A stretch of DNA of 64,000 nt from Aphanomyces cochlioides. Its lineage: Eukaryota; Oomycota; Saprolegniomycetes; Saprolegniales; Verrucalvaceae. Every line of letters starts with the position of its first letter. Position 1 is the stretch's first letter. This document shows, piece by piece, positions 33,152 through 42,584 of this stretch. The notes under the pieces are model-generated. The model saw nothing but the letters and a program-made list of their open reading frames with translations. It had not been told where the DNA came from and searched no databases. The DNA lies in NCBI GenBank assembly GCA_019828595.1, contig JAHQRK010000023.1, positions 682,001 through 746,000 on the forward strand. Reading direction: 5' to 3'. The translations under genes were made by a program, and so were the position numbers.

Positions 33152-35377
33152 CTACAGCCTCGTTGGGGTTGCTGACTTTGCTATCGCTGTCGCGATCACA
33201 GTCGCGACGATCGCCTCCTCCGAGAGAGCCCACGATGAACCTGCGGCTGGATTTGACGACGCGCCAAGCATTGACGCTGGAGAAGAATCTGTCTCGATCA
33301 ATGGAGCTCGTGCAGCCACTGCGTCTGGAAAGATCTCGAGTGATGGAGCTGCTTGTGTCGCGATCAATGGCTCTGCGGTTGCCTCCACGGCTGGAATCAC
33401 TCGGACTGGAGATGGAGATTGTGTTGTCTTGATGGAAGGAACGGAAGCTTTTGCAGCGTCGATCAATGGACGTGGAGCTGGACTTGTCTTCGTTGATGGA
33501 GAAGCAGCGGCCACCGCACCGGCGACAACCGAGTGAAGGTTCGCTGTGGGGTCACCGCGCTGGGCTTTCTTGGCCGGCATCCATTTCACACGACGAAGTG
33601 CCTCCGCGCGTCGCGCCCGCGCTTGCCGCCGCGCATCCAACTTGGCCTACACCACCAAGTCAGTCATGATATCCAAGTTGGTCGACTTCAAGGATACGCT
33701 GGCGTTCTTTCTTCTGCCGCTCGCTGGCTTCAAAGTACGCGGCATCGGCGGCGCGCTCGTTCTCCAGCGACTTGCGCTTGGACTCGACGGCATACGGCAG
33801 ACTCTACGCAAATGCCGAGATGAGACCGCTCTAGACTTTCTCCTACCTCGGTCGTCGTAGTGGTCGCCACTGCCGCTGTCGTCGAATTGCTTTTCCAAGG
33901 AGTTGGCGCGGCGATGACGACGGCGGTGAATGCATCGTCGAGCCCAGCGTTTGGCTTTTGCCGCTTCTCCTCCATGGCACGCCGGCTCCATTCGCTCGAC
34001 TGTGGCAGCGACGACGAGCGGACTTGTCGGCTGTGCTTGAGACTGCCAAGCTTGACGACTTTGGCGCCGCGGGCATCGTCCTTGGCGGGAGACGGCTCGG
34101 CATCCGCGACGACATGGCGCGTGTACCATGCCTTGGGCGCTTGGCTGAAGAAGGAGACGTTCTCAATCACGTGGTCGCCATGGTCGAGCTTGGTGAACTC
34201 TTCGAGCACCGACAAGCTGCTGTAGCGCCGCGTCGTCCCGAGCGCATGGACGCCCGCCGTGAGTTTGCTGATGGAACTCTTCCGTCGGCGTGGATTCATG
34301 GCCGTGAGGAGGTGAAAGCTCACCGCCTTGCGCCAAAATCTAGCCAAGGTCCGCTCCATCAAGCCCATGGCGAGCTCTACCTACCGAAGGATGCTCATCA
34401 TCTTGGCCACCGTCCACGCCACGCGGCGGAACGTCGCTCGAAGCGCCGCGCGCCACCGCGCATCGTCGCGGACATGGCCGACGTTATGGAGCACGCGGCG
34501 GAACGCTAGCCGCCACCGCTTTTGAATCCCAATCGACGCTTTGATGCAGTCCAGGACGTTGCTGTCCATGGGAAGTCCAAGCTGCTGGACTTTGTTGAGC
34601 GCTCGGAGGCCAAGGACGGTGTTAGCCTACAGGAAGATGACAGCGACGGCGGTCGAGATGGCGTCAAGACGTACAACAGTCGCTTGGAGCTTCCTGGCGA
34701 GAAATTGACGGCGCGTCGAGCGGCCACGGACCAAGCGCTGGATGAAAACGGCGGCGCGATCGCGACGGAGCCCCAAGACGACAGCTCGGGCAAGAAATCC
34801 CCGCGCGACTCGTTGGATCTTGACGGCATAGACTTGTCGGACTGCGTTGAATTGGTGCGTCGCCATGGCACGCCGCTTTTGCAAGTAGACGACCGTCTCG
34901 TTGGCTTCGTCCATCTACTCGACGTGTGAGCCATCGAGTATGCAAACTGTCGACTTGCTTCGGCGCGCAAGATGTCGGTCGTGGCGTCCATGCGGTCAAA
35001 ACTGGCGCGGATTTCATTCTACCGCGACAAAAATTAACCAAAAATTGTTTGTTGCGGCGCGCACAAAGAGGTTCGTAAAGCTCTCGACGAGCAGCTCTGC
35101 CGTGTGGCAGTCGTCCACGTTGAGCACGAAGCGTGTATGCGCGGTCTTGGGCTTGATCACTTTCGTCATCGGCACAAAGCTAGCCAAGAGTCAATCGAGG
35201 TGGGGCAATCTTGTACTTTGGATCGACATGATGCGGCTTCAACGGGAGCTTTGGAAGCGGCCGCGGCGACAGCAGTGTAGGCGGCAAGTCCAGCTCGGGC
35301 AGAGCAAAGCATGGGACTTGAAATCGCGGCGTGGACGCGCTTGTGCCGCGACTTGGAAGCTTCAACTGCGGCAACAT
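33152..35377 (-). CDS. IQ-motif protein, 641 aa, eight exons
   Basis: Exons on the minus strand: 35377-35217, 35179-35039, 35001-34955, 34904-34675, 34626-34385, 34339-33847, 33803-33687 and 33646-33152. Introns are 37-50 bp and the total is 1926 nt. The N-terminus (MLPQLKLPSRGT) is Pro-rich. Residues ~140-190 contain two good IQ motifs, KIQRVARGFLARAV and FIQRLVRGRSTRRQF, and a weaker third, GIQKRWRLAFRRVL, expected to bind calmodulin or centrin-like light chains. A basic, Arg-rich helical part follows, then a Ser/Thr tract and an Ala/Pro-rich C-terminus with three PLI[DAE]-type repeats. There is no motor or kinase domain. The exon 3/4 junction (50-bp intron) was chosen for frame and is less certain. 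The start lies 80 bp from that of the divergent LRR gene. Confidence 0.75.
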
Positions 35378-35457
35378 GAAACTGTCCCCTCGGCAGTACT
35401 TTCTATGGCAGTTACACATGTAACTGGCGGTCAAACCACTGGCATTGGAACTTTGTC
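35378..35457. promoter_or_regulatory. 80-bp bidirectional promoter between IQ and LRR genes
   Basis: Start codons of two divergent genes are separated by only 80 bp, so transcription start elements for both must be within or overlapping the coding ends. It contains a palindromic CAGTTACATGTGTAACTG-like core at 35409-35427. Confidence 0.5.
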
Positions 35458-36696
35458 ATGATGAAGGGCAAAGCCGACGACCGCGCGATGCCAGACGCGC
35501 CACAACATCGCGATGCGAATGCGTTGACGACGGAGGATCTACGTTCCGAGGTCGGACGATCGAATGGAACTCGATTCATAGTGTGCGACTTGTAGATGGC
35601 GCGGTATGGCATTCCCGCGCATGAAAGCGGCGCCAACACAATCCTCCTCGTCCAGAAGAAGTTTGACGACGAGTACGCTGCCCAAATGGTCACGTACACC
35701 AAACTCGTCGAGCGCTATCGACGCAAACAAGCGCAGCAACAAGCAGAAGCGAAACTCGCCCGCGAGGCCGACGCGGAACGCGACGCCTTTGCCCAGCATC
35801 CCAAGATTCACATCCTCGTCAAGCAGGTCCTTCCATCTTGTCGTGGATTGAATTGACAGGTGTAGATCCAAGCCAACGAGACCAATACGACGCTCACTGT
35901 GCGTGGCCTCAACGACGTCACAGCGCGCGCGGTCCTCCGCGCCATGGCGATCAACCAGTCGGTCGCCGTCCTTGATCTCGCGCAAAATGGACTCAACGAG
36001 CAGACCATGGCGGAGCTGGCGCACATGGTCCGCGCCAACAAACGACTCGCGAGCTTGGATCTCGGCTCGAATCGCCTCAACGCCAAGTGTCTTCTCGAGC
36101 TCGCGAAAGCGCTGACGGACAATTCCGTCCTCACGGCGCTCAGTCTCGAGAGCAATCCCATCACGGTCCATGGCAACACGAGCGACCTCAGTGGCTTCGA
36201 AGCGCTCTGCGGCTACATTTCCAACACGACGACGCTCCAGAGCTTGAATTTGTTTCGCACGGGGCTCAATGTCGAAGCGGGACGCATTCTCGCCAAGTCT
36301 TTGCTCTTCAATGAGTCCATCTACATGCTGGATCTTGGTGGAAATGCCATGACGGACAAGGAGATGGAAGTCATCGGCGTCCAGCTTGCCGAGAATCGCC
36401 AAGTGCACGACACGATGGCGGCCAACATGTTTGAAAAAAAGCAAGCGGTCCAAGCGCAAGCGGCGGTCAAACGCGCCGAGCATGCGCTGGAACAACTCAA
36501 GCTCGACACGGAAGCGTGGCATCAAGCAAATGCTGTCACGCGGCGGGAAGAGCGCGCGATCGAGCGGGAAAAAGAGCGCAAACGGCAAGCCGACGACGAC
36601 GAGCGACTTCGCAAAGCTGCCGCCGACAAGGAGAGAGTCTTCCGAGCGCAACTCGAAGAGGCCAAGGCTAAGGCAGAGAAAAAGGCAAAGAAATAG
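35458..36696 (+). CDS. Leucine-rich repeat protein with C-terminal coiled coil, 384 aa, three exons
   Basis: Exons 35458-35550, 35596-35826 and 35866-36696, with introns of 45 and 39 bp, 1155 nt in total. Residues ~45-90 form a charged helix (YRRKQAQQQAEAKLAREAD). Residues ~110-290 carry about six ribonuclease-inhibitor-type LRRs (VAVLDLAQNGLNEQTM, LASLDLGSNRLNAKC, LTALSLESNPI, LQSLNLFRTGLNVEAG, IYMLDLGGNAMTDKE). The last ~95 residues are a Glu/Lys/Arg/Ala-rich coiled coil. This architecture is common among flagellar and cytoskeletal scaffold proteins of protists. No catalytic domain. The stop codon is immediately adjacent (0 bp) to the stop of the TTD14-like gene on the other strand. Confidence 0.85.
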
Positions 36697-38249
36697 TTAC
36701 TCGAGAGCAATGTTGTACGCAGAATAGAACGGATGGCTCTTGGTCAGTTCGCATTCGATGTCTAGGAAGGACGGGATCGACACGGCCGTGTCCGAGTCGG
36801 ACGCCTACGCGACGAAAGCGCCATGAGCTCCCAACGACGGCGGCAACATCCATACCTGGACGTGGACAATCCCTTGGTTGGCAATCACAGACGGCTCCTT
36901 GTACCAGTGAATATTGAACGACTGGTTGTGCCAGAGGAAGCAGATCCGCCGCTGCTTGATCACCTTTCTTGTGTGGTCCTTGCGGTGGCGCACGGCGTAG
37001 GCGTACTCTCGAGCGCTCAGCACTCGTTTCAAGTGAACACTACAGGGCAAACATGGTCAAACTTGGAGTTGGGAGCGACGTACGGTTCGTCAGAGTCTTC
37101 CAAGTATCGCACAGTCGTCATGCCATAAGAAGGAAGGCCATACTGCGTCCGGCAGCGGACGAAATCGTAGTCTTTCGTGCCTTCTACATGACGACAAAGC
37201 GCTCAGATGATGCAAGGACGAGGAGGAATTGTACCTTCGGTCGTGGGAAGCACGGAGAGATAAACCTTCTCGACTTCGAATTCCTCGACGTGGATCGGCC
37301 ACGACGTCGGGAACGACCGCAGTAAATATTTCTTGGCCGTCTTGACTGTCGACGGCAAGCCTGTCAAGTTGGCCGCTGTGCTAATCAACCGCTGCATCTT
37401 GGACTCGAATCCGGTCGAATTGTCTACCGCGTCGTGCATGAGACCATGGAAATTCCAAGAAGGAATTCCTACCAAAGACGAAGAACTTGGGGTGGCCGAC
37501 CCATGCGCGGCAGAGACGATCGTCGGCTTCAATGGCTTGCTCGATCGACTCGGAACGCGCGCCATTGTTCTCAAGAGAATAATACGCTTCGGCTCCTTTT
37601 GCCGCCGTCACCAAGTGAAAGACAGCATTGTAGCGCCTAGAAAATTTGCTCAGTCGGCCACGAGCTCAAGAGTTAATTTGCGTACGTGTCGCGCAGCGTG
37701 ACAGTGTCAAGATCATGCATGCTCTTGAGTTCTTCCCATTGTTCTGCAGTCACATATGCCGATCCGTCCATGGCCCCTCGGTCGCATAAAATCACACAAG
37801 GACAGCCCGTGTCTTTCGCCAAGGAGGTGAATGCATCTTCAAGCGCAATTTGCGTCGACAAGATTTGCCACTGAAAGTTCAACACGTCGCTGGCTTTGAG
37901 ATCCCTACATCGTCGATCTTCAAATTCCATGAGTTCTCTGCGGTGGATTTACATGACGTAGGCGCCACCCGTTTGCAAGAGCGTCGAGGCTTCAGGTACC
38001 ATGTAGACGCGAAATCCTCGTTCTCTACGTATCTGCATGAGTCGTTCGATCCTTGGATTTGCGCGGGACGAACCGAAAGTACGACGACAAGCGATCCAGC
38101 GAGGTGGTTTTCCCGGCGCAGGGTCCGCCCGTCAGGACAAACTTGTAGATTGGAATCGCAGACTCGGCTCCAGGCTTGAGTGAATGCATCAACGGGACGC
38201 TATTTGTACCCGCGCGGGGCCGCGTTGGCGCCGATTCGTTGTCGGACAT
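36697..38249 (-). CDS. TTD14-like P-loop NTPase with CYTH-like C-terminus, 403 aa, eight exons
   Basis: Exons on the minus strand: 38249-38074, 38024-37953, 37904-37686, 37636-37473, 37423-37235, 37183-37084, 37039-36856 and 36804-36697. Introns are 44-51 bp and the total is 1212 nt. Residues ~30-60 hold the Walker A motif YKFVLTGGPCAGKTTS. FRVYMVPEASTLL, VILCDRGAMDGSAY (Walker-B-like DRG) and YYSLENNGARSES with RAWVGHPKFFVF follow. This is the AAA_28/NadR-type kinase fold. The C-terminal half begins HVEEFEVEKVYLSVLP and includes KRVLSAREYAYAVRHR and RRICFLWHNQSFNIHWY, like the TTD14 lipid-binding/CYTH part. Drosophila TTD14 binds GTP and phosphatidylinositol-3-phosphate and acts in membrane-protein trafficking. 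The same is inferred here. The last exon encodes a short ECELTKSHPFYSAYNIALE tail. Confidence 0.85.
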
Positions 38250-38330
38250 GTTGGTGGTCGATGGACGATTTGTCAATTCGACTGGAGGAAACGCTCGGGG
38301 ACCAATTTCCATCTTCGAAGTTCGGATTTC

Positions 38331-38880
38331 TTATTGACTTGAAATTTGTATACTTTCTACCACAGCACCACTTCCTTTACAAATTTCAAGTCTATTTTTG
38401 AAACCGACAACGATTACATGAAAAACCATCCAAAACAAGTTGGACAGTGCGCCATGTGCTTCCGTGAACACACGCTCGTCCATCTGCAGGAGAGAGAGAG
38501 AGGAGCAAAGCAGAGCGAGGAGCGAGCCACGTCTATGGAAACAAGCTCCGATTGGGCTCACCAACACCACCAAATGACGTGAGAAACTCGAGGACCAAAT
38601 GGTACTTTCCGCGGTAAACTGGAGGTTCGCCATCTTGAATTGAGACCTTGAAGCTGCCAACGTGCGCAAAAGTCGCCTAGGAAACGCTCTCCCAGACAGT
38701 CAGATCGCATTCAGGACGAGAAGACAGCGTGGGTTGATGTAAGAGGACCACGAATCGACCGCGTTGTCAACGCGCAACATGTTCTTGATAACAACGGAAA
38801 CTTTATGCCTCGAGATAATATGAAAGCGTTCTCGCCTACAATATAAACTATTTTGACCATATTTTCGGAGAGTTATACTG
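38331..38880 (-). CDS. Unidentified multi-exon gene (boundaries uncertain)
   Basis: Minus-strand segments show coding character joined by good splice sites. An exon reading KVSVVIKNMLRVDNAVDSW ends at a GTCCTGAATG donor (about 38723). After a 41-bp intron comes ATFAHVGSFKVSIQDGEP then YRGKYHLVLEFLTSFGGV, ending at ~38568. A third exon, after a CT-rich acceptor at ~38484, reads MDERVFTEAHGALSNLFW plus a hydrophobic stretch and stops at 38331. The beta-rich middle part recalls an arrestin/C2-like sandwich, but I cannot name it. The start exon was not found. Confidence 0.35.
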
Positions 38881-39579
38881 AAATAATATGAGCGAAATGA
38901 GGCATCGACGCAGCACTGGAGGACCGAGCGACAGCGCAAGGTGTACCAGCGCCATAAATGAACTGTGTGGAAGCCAACAATGTACAGGCCATGTATTACG
39001 GGTCCTCTGTAGTTGTGGCGCTCAAGACAATGGGCTGGCATCTATCACTCGCCTCCACTCTCTGGGATAGATAATATGAGCGGTTTATATGAGTTCTATA
39101 TTTTGAACATTCTCTAGAGGTGAGATAAAATGAATGATCTTGTCCGAGTGTCATCAAGACTCCAAGTGCCGCTCGTTTGATGGCGTTCGACAGCGAGCAT
39201 CGAGAGACGATGGAGTTGTTTGCATATTTCGAAGCACCTTGGAAGAATCCGTGATTGACACGACTTTGTTGACGCAAAGACATGCTTCTGATCGACTTCC
39301 TTCGAATTTCGGTTCATGAATGCATGGAAAGGATGTCGAGCTCAAGAGCAGCAACAATGTGGGTCCTCTCTGCATGACCAACTCAGACCCAAAGTCCTCA
39401 CGTTGCTCAACTCGCTGGTAAAGCTCCTCGAGCCATTCCAAGCATGAACCCAGCGAGCTGAAATCACACCAAGAACTCAATCCATAGCTCACCCTCTTGC
39501 GACCTGCGTCTTGAAGATCACGGATGGCGAAACTTATCGATAGCAAGCGCAATGGCAGACAAAACACAAGCAAGGGAGC
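38881..39579. other. Intergenic, nothing supported
   Basis: No gene recognised. The region leads into the duplicated secreted-protein block that begins at about 39580. Confidence 0.35.
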
Positions 39580-40120
39580 AACGCGTGAATTGAGGATCAG
39601 CAGCCTACTGTCTGTGATGGTTGTGATCATGATGGAGATTGCTTTTGACGTTCTCTTCAACTGGATCGAGGAGCTGTCACATTGATGGATCGATGTGGTC
39701 TTTTTCGCTTGCTCGAGAGGAGAAAAGCATCCCCTTGCCAGTTTGTTATTGAAAAATTCGCTTGGTCTCATGAAGTTCATCCTCGCTTTCATCGTTTCTG
39801 CCATTGCGCTTGCTACCGACATCTCGAGCGATCTCCCCAAGGAACAACGTATGTTGACGGAGACTGACATGAAGGAGGCGAAGCATTTGCGTGAAGTCTC
39901 TGCGTCTGACAAGAAGAAGCAAGAGTGGGGATTGTGGGGACTCGGCCGTTGTGGTGGTTGCGGTCTCTGGGGCTTCGGCGGCTGTGGATGCGGCTTTGGT
40001 GGCTGGGGATGGTGGTAACTCCAAGACACGATTGACTAGAGCTAAGCACTCCTCTGTGCGTAATATCTAAGCTCTTGTCATCTGTAAAGACTCCTGTCCA
40101 TCTTGACACACTGACTCTAG
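39580..40120. repeat. Inverted duplicate of 45395-45945
   Basis: About 540 bp around the Gly/Trp-rich gene, including ~190 bp upstream and ~100 bp downstream, reappears in reverse orientation at 45395-45945. Downstream words such as CACGATTGACTAGAGCTAAG and upstream words such as AACGTCAAAAGCAATCTCCA are near-identical in both copies. Confidence 0.8.
39770..40018 (+). CDS. Small secreted Gly/Trp/Cys-rich protein, 82 aa (copy 1)
   Basis: Intact single-exon frame. Signal peptide MKFILAFIVSAIALA, then an acidic/basic helix (DLPKEQRMLTETDMKEAK, HLREVSASDKKK). The C-terminal ~30 residues are built from Gly, Trp, Leu, Phe and Cys (EWGLWGLGRCGGCGLWGFGG then CGCGFGGWGWW). Four cysteines are in CxxC and CxC spacing. 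The tail is very hydrophobic and aromatic, so it may insert in a wall, membrane or protein assembly. No known family. A near-identical copy lies at 45497-45745 and a broken one at 41470-41640. The spacer between helix and tail suggests a small precursor that could be processed at KKK. Confidence 0.75.
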   Translation: MKFILAFIVSAIALATDISSDLPKEQRMLTETDMKEAKHLREVSASDKKKQEWGLWGLGRCGGCGLWGFGGCGCGFGGWGWW

Positions 40121-40532
40121 CAGGAATCTCGAAAACACGGCATCGTGCTTGATTTCCAACGAAAAGACGACAGAGGGAGTCTTTCGAGGTGTAGCTGAGG
40201 CGACAGAACATGAATTGGAGCTCAAACTCAGTGTAATTCAACTTAGAAGCTTCTTAAGAGAAGGCTACAATGGTGCAGAGCAAGGACAGCGGCATTCGTC
40301 ACCCGTGTAGTAGCACACGCCACAACGATCGCGACCGCAACTTGGAGGGGGGCGCGTTGGGGATGTCGTTGGGGGAGCTCCACTCGATGGAGACACCGGC
40401 TTTGGTGACGATGGACGCACCGATGGAGAGACCGAAGGGACAGCCGTCGATGGAGGATCCGTGTCAGGACACACGCATTGGTTCGTCTCGGCTTCGAAGA
40501 TGCAGTTGCGACCGAAGAGTTTCTTGCAGTTG

Positions 40533-40540
40533 GTCGCATC
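40533..40540. repeat. Target site duplication, left copy (GTCGCATC)
   Basis: Eight bases directly before the hAT terminal repeat. Identical to 41235-41242, and present once at the corresponding place of the intact relative (GTCGCGTC near 45211). Confidence 0.85.
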
Positions 40541-41234
40541 CAGGGCTCCCGAATATCGGATATTTTACCGATATTTATTTCAAAATCCAAAAAATAAATA
40601 TATCCGATATTTATTGTATTGCTTAAAGTATTTCAATTGGTGATGCTTGACGTCAAAGTCGTATACTCTGTATGGTCGCTGCACTCCAGAGATCAAAGTT
40701 ATACCTCAGCATCATATTGTCCTCAAGCGTTTCAGTATCCATACTTGAGCGAAGCTTGGAGTACGTCAACTTGGCTTGTGAAAAAAAACGCTCACATTCA
40801 TTTGACGTCGGTGGCACAAAACGTGTGTCAATATATACTTGTCCGTAACTTTTGGCGTTTGTAGCATTTTTCGATGTACGATTTCTCTTCAGTTGTTGCT
40901 GTGAATTCCTTGTCGTCAAACCTAGCGACGGCGCTTCGCTCAGTCAAGGACAACGATTCATTGTCGCGCTGAATTTTTACAAGAGCATTCTCCAGTGAAG
41001 GATTATTCGTAATGTCGGCTGACTTTGACAAGTGAGACTTCATAGTCCAAGGCTTGGTCGAACATTCTACGTACAGCTGACAATGCAATGGTATTCTTCT
41101 GGAGTTCAAGCATGAGGAGAAAATGTTTTCCACCACACATCAGTATCGGGAAATATCGGTCTTTCAAACGATAAATAAATACGATCCAAATATTGGATTG
41201 TATTTGGTATTGGAATACTTATTCGGAAGCCCTG
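40541..41234 (-). mobile_element. hAT-family transposon remnant, 694 bp, with 8-bp TSD
   Basis: Ends are inverted repeats: CAGGGCTCCCGAATAT on the left and CAGGGCTTCCGAATAA read inward from the right. Flanking 8-bp duplications (GTCGCATC) are the hAT hallmark. Minus-strand coding remnants at 40653-41136 include FVPPTSNECERFFSQAKLTY then TLEDNMMLRYNFDLW, the C-terminal dimerisation region of hAT transposases, in two frames. The N-terminal BED finger and most of the catalytic core are missing, so the element is non-autonomous. Subterminal regions are rich in CGATATTT and CGGATATT words, possible transposase-binding sites. Confidence 0.88.
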
Positions 41235-41242
41235 GTCGCATC
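41235..41242. repeat. Target site duplication, right copy (GTCGCATC)
   Basis: Directly follows the right terminal repeat and is identical to 40533-40540. Confidence 0.85.
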
Positions 41243-41469
41243 CACGGCCGAACTGGTCGACGCCATGGCCAACACACACGCGACGATGAAGAGAGAGGAG
41301 GCTTTCATGGCACAGTTCAAATTGAAATATGACGATGCCGTTGATTTTTGCTTGTGCTTTTGTCATCTTTTCGTTGGAGATCAAGTAGGAAGTCTTCGTG
41401 TGGTGGAATCGACATTTGGGTCGCTTTTTCGTGGTTCCAGTGGATTTGTGCGGAATCTCCCATAGAGCT

Positions 41470-41640
41470 AGGAGATTATATGGACTGACGCCACCTGACC
41501 ACAGACGCCAAAACCTTAGAGACTGCAATCACTACAACGAACAAATCCTCACAATCCCCACTCTCGAGTCTCCGCCAAGGCTCGTTGTTCCATGGAGACG
41601 TCGCTGTAAATATCTCACTTTCAATACCTAGCATTTCGAA
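41470..41640 (-). pseudogene. Decayed third copy of the Gly/Trp-rich secreted gene
   Basis: In one minus-strand frame the order of the family is recognisable: a DIYSDVSMEQRAL piece matching DISSDLPKEQRML, then EWGL, stop, GFVRCSDCSL, stop, GFGVCG. Two Trp codons (TGG) have become stops (TGA). The helix between EQRAL and EWGL is deleted by about 25 codons relative to the intact copies. The signal peptide region is not recognisable. It sits upstream of the interrupted Pro/Cys gene, in the same arrangement as 44940-45745. Confidence 0.7.
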
Positions 41641-41939
41641 CAGCATGGTGGCCTTCGTGAAGGGCTGGAGCAAGCCGGCCCAAAACGTTGTCCTCAATCA
41701 ATTTTCAGCCTTCAACCTGCGGCGTCGACGTGCTTGTTGCCTGTTGCTGCACTCCTAGAGCTAACTCCCAGGACGTTGTTGGAACACTGGGTTATTCCCA
41801 TCAGATTGATCGTATGTCCAGGCCTGAGGGCGTCGTGTTTCTCTCTCTGTGTCGCCGGAGGGGGCACTATCGGACTTTTGGTCGTGGTCCCGAGCGGACT
41901 TTGTCGGAATTTCGAGTGAGTCTGGTCGGTACGTTGCAA

Positions 41940-42020
41940 ATTCTTATTGGTTAAAATAGCATTAATTTTAAGATCCTTGATTGGCTAGAATAATAAGAAC
42001 TGGTTATGATTGGCTAAAAT
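41940..42020. promoter_or_regulatory. CCAAT-box array upstream of SEC61 gamma
   Basis: Three inverted CCAAT motifs: ATTGGTTAAAAT at ~41946, TGATTGGCTAGAATAA at 41978 and TGATTGGCTAAAATAA at 42007. The last two are 29 bp apart, and the nearest is ~65 bp from the start codon. Confidence 0.6.
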
Positions 42021-42078
42021 AACAACACGCGGTCTGTGTGGTGCATTTCCAAACTTGCGCCAAAGCCGAAGTAACACC

Positions 42079-42354
42079 ATGTCGGACGTGAACGCCCTCG
42101 TGATTGAACCTTTGAAGCAATTCGCCAAGAACAGCGTCCATTTGGTCAAGAAATGCACCAAGCCTGACCGCAAAGGTAGATTCCCCATGCGATTTGCGTG
42201 AATTGGAAGTGCTTACGACGTTGTGGTTGTAGAATTTACCCGCATTGCTGGCGCGACGGGCATTGGTTTCCTCATGATGGGCTTTATTGGTTTCTTTGTC
42301 AAGTTGGTCCACATCCCCATCAACAACATCCTTGTCGGTGGTGGCAGCGCGTAA
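42079..42354 (+). CDS. SEC61G: Protein translocon subunit SEC61 gamma, 72 aa, two exons
   Basis: Exons 42079-42175 and 42233-42354 with a 57-bp intron (phase 1), 219 nt in total. The amphipathic N-terminus ([27 protein letters not shown]) is followed by [32 protein letters not shown], the single membrane helix of the SecE/SEC61 gamma family. Length and motif order match other eukaryotes (68-70 aa). It clamps the two halves of SEC61 alpha in the ER translocon. The gene is an ordinary housekeeping locus within the duplicated secreted-protein cluster. Confidence 0.96.
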
Positions 42355-42584
42355 ATTGACTTTGCGTCGATATTGCTGCTCTTCTGTGGACAATTTGATA
42401 GAGTATGAAGATAGTTTTATTAGTATGCGAGACTCTCAAAAACATGACCGTCATCCCTCAGATATTCCTCTCATCTTGCGCCGATTCTATCTCGCCGCCC
42501 TTCAGTGCTCGTCACTCGCGTGATGGATCCTCATGGATCTTGAACGATATCGGACGTTTCAAGCTACAGTTTTTGTCGAGCAGG
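42355..42584. other. Intergenic between SEC61 gamma and ankyrin gene
   Basis: Nothing supported except the likely promoter of the ankyrin gene. Confidence 0.4.

Larger units (their letters stand above)
40265..41308 (-). pseudogene. Secreted Pro/Cys-rich gene interrupted by a hAT element
   Basis: Start codon at 41306-41308 on the minus strand, followed by a signal peptide (MKASSLFIVACVLAMAS). The frame stops matching its relative at 44940-45284 exactly at 41243. It resumes at 40540 after a 694-bp insertion flanked by an 8-bp repeat, and ends at 40265. The C-terminal part has the family module, CGRDRCGVCYYTGDECRCPC, after a Pro/Thr/Ser linker. Apart from the insertion no other break was seen, so the disruption appears recent compared with the duplication. 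The gene is called a pseudogene because the insert carries stops in every frame tested. Confidence 0.8.

Noticed and set aside
35539..36651. 370-codon minus-strand frame opposite the LRR gene
   Set aside because: The plus strand has clear LRR consensus and introns fitting the frame; the antisense frame has no domain.
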